Part shown: piece by piece, positions 35,359 through 38,642 of the stretch | How the letters are laid out: each line of letters begins with the position of its first letter | Position numbering within the stretch: the stretch's first letter is position 1 | Assembly: GCA_016186995.1 (NCBI GenBank) | Contig: JACPKQ010000030.1 | Location: 1-38,642 of the forward strand | DNA from: Deltaproteobacteria bacterium | GTDB lineage: Bacteria; Bdellovibrionota; JACOXK01 | Reading direction: 5' to 3' | Length of the DNA: 38,642 nt | Program-made: the position numbers and the translations under genes | The notes under the pieces: model-generated | Seen by the model: only the letters and a program-made list of their open reading frames with translations | What the model was told of the DNA's origin: nothing | Databases searched by the model: none

Positions 35359-36317
35359 GAAAGTAAATCCCTCACACGCCCCACATTCATGGGTGCTTGT
35401 ATCTCAGCGCGGCAACTCATCCAACACTCAACGCACTGTGTGGGTTGAAAAACATTTTTCCCCAAACCATAATCTTCATGATTAAAAAGTGGTTTTTTTT
35501 CAGAACATCTTTTAACTTGTCCGTCTGGGGTTACTTGAACCCAACTTAAACCCGCTTTGCACCCAGAAATTTTATTTCCTTTAAAATAAGAAGAAGCTTG
35601 ATCAAAAAAATAATCCCCCGTACTAATATTTTTTAATTTTCTTTTAAGTTTTTTAAGTTCTTTTAAAGCATCTTCAAGTTTTTTTCGATTATTTTCTGAA
35701 ATCATTCCCTTTCTATTTCCATTTTTACCAGAGTAATAAGAACTATAATTAATATAAGCCCCCCACTTTTTTGCTAAATGCGCTAGTGGGACAAGTTCAT
35801 CCACATTAGAGTCCATAATAATGGTATTCAGTGTAACACGGTCAAAGTATTTTTTTGAAATCTGCGGAATCAGTTCTTCCATTTTTGAGAAAACGCCTGG
35901 TAAATTTCTCACTTTTTCGTGAAAAGAATGTGCATAATCTAAAGAAACGCAAAACTGGGAAACCCCACTTTGATGAAGCCTTTTTATTTTATCCATATCA
36001 ACTAAAGAAAAATTACTGATAAGACTTACATAAGAATGGGGAACTGCTTTTCTGATTTTTGAGATGTATGCGGGTAAATCTTTTCTTAAAAGAGGTTCTC
36101 CACCTGAAATTGTAATTAAAACTGGATTCATTCGTTTTAAAAAATGAAAAAGAGTATCTCTCGTATCTTCAAAAGGTTTTTCCTTCCAATAATTACAAAA
36201 AGGGCATTGTGCATTACAGGCCATAGAAATTTCAAGATTAATGTGTAGAGGCTTTTTCTGAAACTTAAGATAGAGCCCCTTTGAACCAAGAACGACAAGC
36301 TTGTAAAAAGGGTTCAT
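35355..36317 (-). CDS. Radical SAM protein with SPASM/twitch-type C-terminus
   Basis: About 320 residues from MNPFYKLVVLGSKG (ATG at 36317). The frame is open for 60 more codons upstream, but these read through a palindromic repeat and into the antiporter gene, so I reject them. The 4Fe-4S motif is CNAQCPFC (Cys 34, 38, 41), followed by TISGGEPLLRKDL. The C-terminus has a second Cys set (SGCKAGLSW, KRCSEKK, CVECWMSCRAE), as in SPASM or twitch proteins binding an extra cluster. Downstream it overlaps the nucleotidyltransferase fusion by 4 nt. It could modify a lipid head group or a peptide; the operon partners favour the first. Substrate not known. Confidence 0.87.
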   Translation of the reverse strand: MNPFYKLVVLGSKGLYLKFQKKPLHINLEISMACNAQCPFCNYWKEKPFEDTRDTLFHFLKRMNPVLITISGGEPLLRKDLPAYISKIRKAVPHSYVSLISNFSLVDMDKIKRLHQSGVSQFCVSLDYAHSFHEKVRNLPGVFSKMEELIPQISKKYFDRVTLNTIIMDSNVDELVPLAHLAKKWGAYINYSSYYSGKNGNRKGMISENNRKKLEDALKELKKLKRKLKNISTGDYFFDQASSYFKGNKISGCKAGLSWVQVTPDGQVKRCSEKKPLFNHEDYGLGKNVFQPTQCVECWMSCRAEIQAPMNVGRVRDLLS

Positions 36318-36380
36318 ACAAAGTGGAGTATACAGTTTACGGTAGGCACTGTATAGTGTACATAGTTCGGAATATATGTA

Positions 36381-36420
36381 TTCTGGATTCCAGATAATGC
36401 TTTGCATTTCTGGAATGACT
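36381..36420. repeat. Palindromic repeat D between divergent genes
   Basis: TTCTGGATTCCAGA and TCTGGAATGACT around TAATGCTTTGCATT. It lies in the 109 bp gap between the radical SAM start and the antiporter start, probably inside the antiporter leader, where it would place a hairpin 6 nt before the ATG. Confidence 0.87.
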
Positions 36421-36426
36421 TTTTTT

Positions 36427-37722
36427 ATGAAAAATATTTTTTCTATTTTATTTTTAATCGGTGCTCCTTTGTTCGCATGTGCAAGTGGTGGACTCATTGA
36501 TCCTTTAGAGCACCAACTTCCTTTTATTATTACCCTTCTTTTGGTGGCAAAATTAGGTGGGGCTCTTTTTGCAAAAATTCATCAACCTGCTGTTTTAGGA
36601 GAGCTTATTTGTGGTGTTCTATTAGGAAACCTTGCTTATCTTTCAGGAGATTTTATTAGTTTCTTTGAACCCGTTAAAGATGAAGAATTTATTCGAACCA
36701 TTTCTGAAATGGGTGTTATTATTCTTCTTTTTCAAGTGGGTCTTGAAACAAAGCTTTCGTCCATGCTTAAGGTAGGGCTTTCTTCTTTTTTTGTTGCTTG
36801 CATTGGGGTCTTTTTTCCTTTTGTTTTTGGTTATCTTATAAGCTCCTGGTTAGGTTATGGTGCTAACAGTACAGTTCATATTTTTATAGGAGCAACGCTG
36901 ACAGCAACGAGCGTTGGAATTACAGCGCGAGTCTTACAAGATTTAAAAAAACTTGATCTTGATGAATCAAGAATCGTTCTGGGAGCGGCTGTTATCGATG
37001 ATGTTATTGGTCTTATTATTTTGGCCGTTGTTTCTGCTCTTGCTTCAAGCTTTTTAAATGGTGGTGAGGCTCATATTTCTTTTTTCTCAGTTCTTGTGAT
37101 TACAGCCAAAGCAGTTGGTTTTTTGGTGAGTGCTATTTTCTTAGGTCATTATTTAGCTCCGTGGATTCTCAACCTTTCGAAATATTTACGTGTTGAAGGA
37201 ATGAGCCTTGTTATGGCATTAGGCTTTGCTTTTACTTTGGCTTATATTTCTCACATGATAGGTCTTCATTTTATAGTAGGCGCTTTTGCTGCAGGGCTTA
37301 TTCTTGAAGAGGCTCATTTTGTGGGTTTTCATTATCACGAAAACTTAGAAAGAATTATCACCCCACTTTCAGATTTTTTCGTTCCCTTCTTTTTTCTTCT
37401 TATTGGAATGAAGGTTTCTCTTTCTGTGTTTACCCATCTTTCCGTAGTGACCATTGCTCTTGTTTTAAGTGCAGTTGCCGTTGTTACTAAACTTGCAGCA
37501 GGGCTGGGTGTTGTAGGAAAAAACATTGATCGGCTTTCTGTAGGTATTGGAATGATCCCACGCGGTGAAGTGGGGCTTATTTTCGCAAGCATTGGTCTTG
37601 GAACGGGTGTTTTAAAGCAAGATGTTTATTCTGCTATCGTTGTCATGGTCATGCTCACCACTTTTGTGACCCCACCCCTTCTTAAATGGTCTCTTTCAAG
37701 GAAAGAAGTGTCAAAACCTTGA
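36427..37722 (+). CDS. CPA2-family cation/proton antiporter
   Basis: Inner-membrane Na+ or K+/H+ antiporter of the Kef/NapA/NhaS3 type. 431 residues from ATG 36427 (MKNIFSILFLIGAPLFACA, signal-like); a start 51 nt upstream is rejected because it would translate a D palindrome. About 12 helices. HQPAVLGELICGVLLGNL (helix 2 region), ATLTATSVGITARVL and GAAVIDDVIGLIILAVV, with the ion-binding Asp-Asp pair, are the family motifs, and GMIPRGEVGLIFASIGLG is typical of the C-terminal half. No TrkA-N/RCK domain is attached. The ATG has no good ribosome site and sits 6 nt after the palindrome. Confidence 0.93.
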   Translation: MKNIFSILFLIGAPLFACASGGLIDPLEHQLPFIITLLLVAKLGGALFAKIHQPAVLGELICGVLLGNLAYLSGDFISFFEPVKDEEFIRTISEMGVIILLFQVGLETKLSSMLKVGLSSFFVACIGVFFPFVFGYLISSWLGYGANSTVHIFIGATLTATSVGITARVLQDLKKLDLDESRIVLGAAVIDDVIGLIILAVVSALASSFLNGGEAHISFFSVLVITAKAVGFLVSAIFLGHYLAPWILNLSKYLRVEGMSLVMALGFAFTLAYISHMIGLHFIVGAFAAGLILEEAHFVGFHYHENLERIITPLSDFFVPFFFLLIGMKVSLSVFTHLSVVTIALVLSAVAVVTKLAAGLGVVGKNIDRLSVGIGMIPRGEVGLIFASIGLGTGVLKQDVYSAIVVMVMLTTFVTPPLLKWSLSRKEVSKP

Positions 37723-37842
37723 CATAAACAGTCAATAAAATCAACAACTTAAATGTTTTTTTAAGGTTTTAAAACAGAATAAAAATAGAAAAATGTTGAT
37801 TATATGCATGTTTTAGGAATGATCTAACTTAGAATTCACTTC

Positions 37843-37858
37843 TGGTACGGATTATGCA
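37843..37858 (+). promoter_or_regulatory. Sigma54-like -24/-12 promoter
   Basis: TGGTACG-GATT-ATGCA: GG and GC doublets at the right spacing, two deviations from consensus (T in TGGTAC, A in ATGCA). Start expected near 37869, 5 nt before the ATG at 37874. A weaker match than that at 29573. Confidence 0.5.
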
Positions 37859-37873
37859 AGATAGAAGTTTTAG

Positions 37874-38299
37874 ATGCATGTCATATCCTCTCCTAAAATC
37901 ACCATTCTTCCACAAAAAAAATGTTTCACTATTCTTTCTTATGAAATGAATAAAGCAAAAGAAGAAAACCACCCCTTATCTGTGCTTTTACTTACTTTTG
38001 AAAAACCAGCAACCATTACTTATCAAACGCTCCATCACATTTTTGATTCTCTTCAAAAAACGCAGTTTCCTTGTGCTCGAGTGATTCAGTTTGGAAGCCA
38101 CCAACTTCTTATGGTTTTAAGAAATAAAAACCTTGAAGAAGCTAAGGTATTAGCCTTTTCTGTTAAAAGTATTGTCGAGGATTCCCAATTCTTTCTTCCG
38201 CCTTTAAGGGTTAACATTGGAGTTTCAAATTATTATTCTCCTCAGAAAGAGCCCATAGAAGTTTTCATTCGAACAAAACTCAAACAAGCCGCTCTATAA
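37874..38299 (+). CDS. Small degenerate GGDEF-like protein
   Basis: 141 residues, cytoplasmic, no signal peptide. The order of segments resembles a GGDEF domain: an N-terminal helix and HPLSVLLLTFE (where active domains read plsvll-D-iD), a helix, ARVIQFGSHQLLMVL where the GGDEF loop should be (FGSHQ replaces GGDEF), a helix LEEAKVLAFSVKSIVE, and RVNIGVSNYYSP...EVFIRTKLKQAAL like the end of the fold. The catalytic and Mg-binding residues are missing, so it would not make c-di-GMP; it could bind a nucleotide or be a regulatory partner. Family assignment is pattern-based and uncertain. It lies behind a sigma54-like promoter and 151 bp after the antiporter gene. Confidence 0.55.
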   Translation: MHVISSPKITILPQKKCFTILSYEMNKAKEENHPLSVLLLTFEKPATITYQTLHHIFDSLQKTQFPCARVIQFGSHQLLMVLRNKNLEEAKVLAFSVKSIVEDSQFFLPPLRVNIGVSNYYSPQKEPIEVFIRTKLKQAAL

Positions 38300-38353
38300 T
38301 TTACCCACAGCTTTAAGTTCTTAAAAATGGTTACAAACTAATCGTATTTTCAT

Positions 38354-38507
38354 AAAAGATAAGGATAGTACTTCCCTCGGGTACGGCGTCACTTTTTTCC
38401 TGCGAAAAAGTGCGCCTCGCGTCTCAGGTAATCTGCCGCATATTCTATGCGGACCAAGCCAGATTACCTTTCGACACGACCCTCTGTAAGCACTATCCCT
38501 ATCTTTT
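38354..38507 (+). repeat. Structured interspersed repeat B, copy 3
   Basis: 154 bp. Arms AAAAGATAAGGATAGTACTT (38354-38373) and AAGCACTATCCCTATCTTTT (38488-38507) pair with two imperfections. The internal hairpins are intact: AGGTAATCTGCCGCAT and ATGCGG...CAGATTACCT, and CACTTTTTTCCTGCGAAAAAGTG in outline. It is followed 33 bp later by A copy 5, the same B-then-A order as copies 2 and 4. Confidence 0.9.
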
Positions 38508-38540
38508 ACCCTATAAGTTTACTCTCGAGTTTATGTTAAA

Positions 38541-38642
38541 AAATGGTTACTATCTGGAGCGGAAGTAAAGCGCAGCCCACGGTTTGTAAATATTCAAAAC
38601 TGTGCATCCCGGACAGTGCTTTAGCACTTACGGGATAAAGAG
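38541..38642 (+). repeat. Structured interspersed repeat A, copy 5, cut by the window end
   Basis: Left arm AAATGGTTACTATCT (38541-38555), core GGAGCGGAAGTAAAGCGCAGC, CCCACGGTTTGT stem side and the nested D hairpin (ATCCCGGACAGTGCTTTAGC...ACTTACGGGAT). The right half lies beyond the window, so pairing of its arms cannot be tested. Confidence 0.8.

Noticed and set aside
36376-36426. Upstream start for the antiporter and the 60-codon upstream extension of the radical SAM gene (to 36497)
   Set aside because: Both would translate a D palindrome and overlap each other; the family N-termini begin at 36427 and 36317.

Overview
The window comes from a low-GC Gram-negative bacterium (roughly 36-38% GC by eye). 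Pointers to an outer membrane are signal-peptide proteins with beta-barrel-like ends, a lipoprotein, an RseP protease and an MMPL-type RND exporter. A gene for an archaeal/nondiscriminating-type AspRS, two -24/-12 (sigma54-like) promoters and heavy loading with palindromic repeats fit an uncultivated delta-proteobacterium- or Bdellovibrio-like lineage. That placement is inference: no rRNA or other marker RNA is present.

Layout. 1-2010 (minus): icd then mdh (mdh runs off the left edge), a TCA pair. 2.4-7.5 kb: two unrecognised outer-membrane-like proteins around a minus-strand lipid kinase/aspS/hisS group. 7.5-7.72 kb: a consensus promoter, an intrinsic-terminator hairpin only about 10 nt past the predicted start, and a 26-codon membrane mini-ORF with a strong Shine-Dalgarno. 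7.7-11.9 kb: comEC and glpD, separated by two structured repeats. 12.1-14.9 kb: three secreted proteins of unknown function, two of them paired and sharing a C-terminal tail pattern. 14.9-18.2 kb (minus): tsaB, then rlmN, a hotdog thioesterase and a class II glutamine amidotransferase. 18.3-24.3 kb (minus): the conserved translation/envelope cluster rpsB-tsf-pyrH-frr-uppS-cdsA-rseP, without the dxr gene often found in it. 24.4-29.3 kb: mreB and hpt from back-to-back promoters sharing a -35 region, then thiN and valS. 29.6-32.5 kb: a lipoprotein behind a sigma54-type promoter, convergent with an RND exporter. 33-36.3 kb (minus): an overlapping three-gene unit of radical SAM/SPASM protein, nucleotidyltransferase-CDP-alcohol phosphotransferase fusion and flippase-like membrane protein, probably making or moving a lipid or head group. 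36.4-38.3 kb: a CPA2 cation/H+ antiporter and a small degenerate GGDEF-like protein behind a second sigma54-like promoter. 38.3 kb to the end: repeats.

The most unusual content is the repeat population. There are at least three families of roughly 90-160 bp structured elements (called A, B and C here). Their terminal arms differ between copies, yet in most copies the two arms still match each other, so pairing is conserved while sequence is not. A and B lie side by side in the same order and orientation at two loci. Smaller palindromes (families D and E) are nested inside A, sit in gene gaps, supply C-termini or stop codons, and lie in frame inside the coding regions of valS (twice), comEC, tsaB and the nucleotidyltransferase fusion, like Rickettsia palindromic elements. 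Several core genes (icd, hpt, perhaps valS) have promoters that put the transcript start at or next to the ATG, suggesting leaderless mRNAs. No tRNA, rRNA, CRISPR array or transposase gene was seen.
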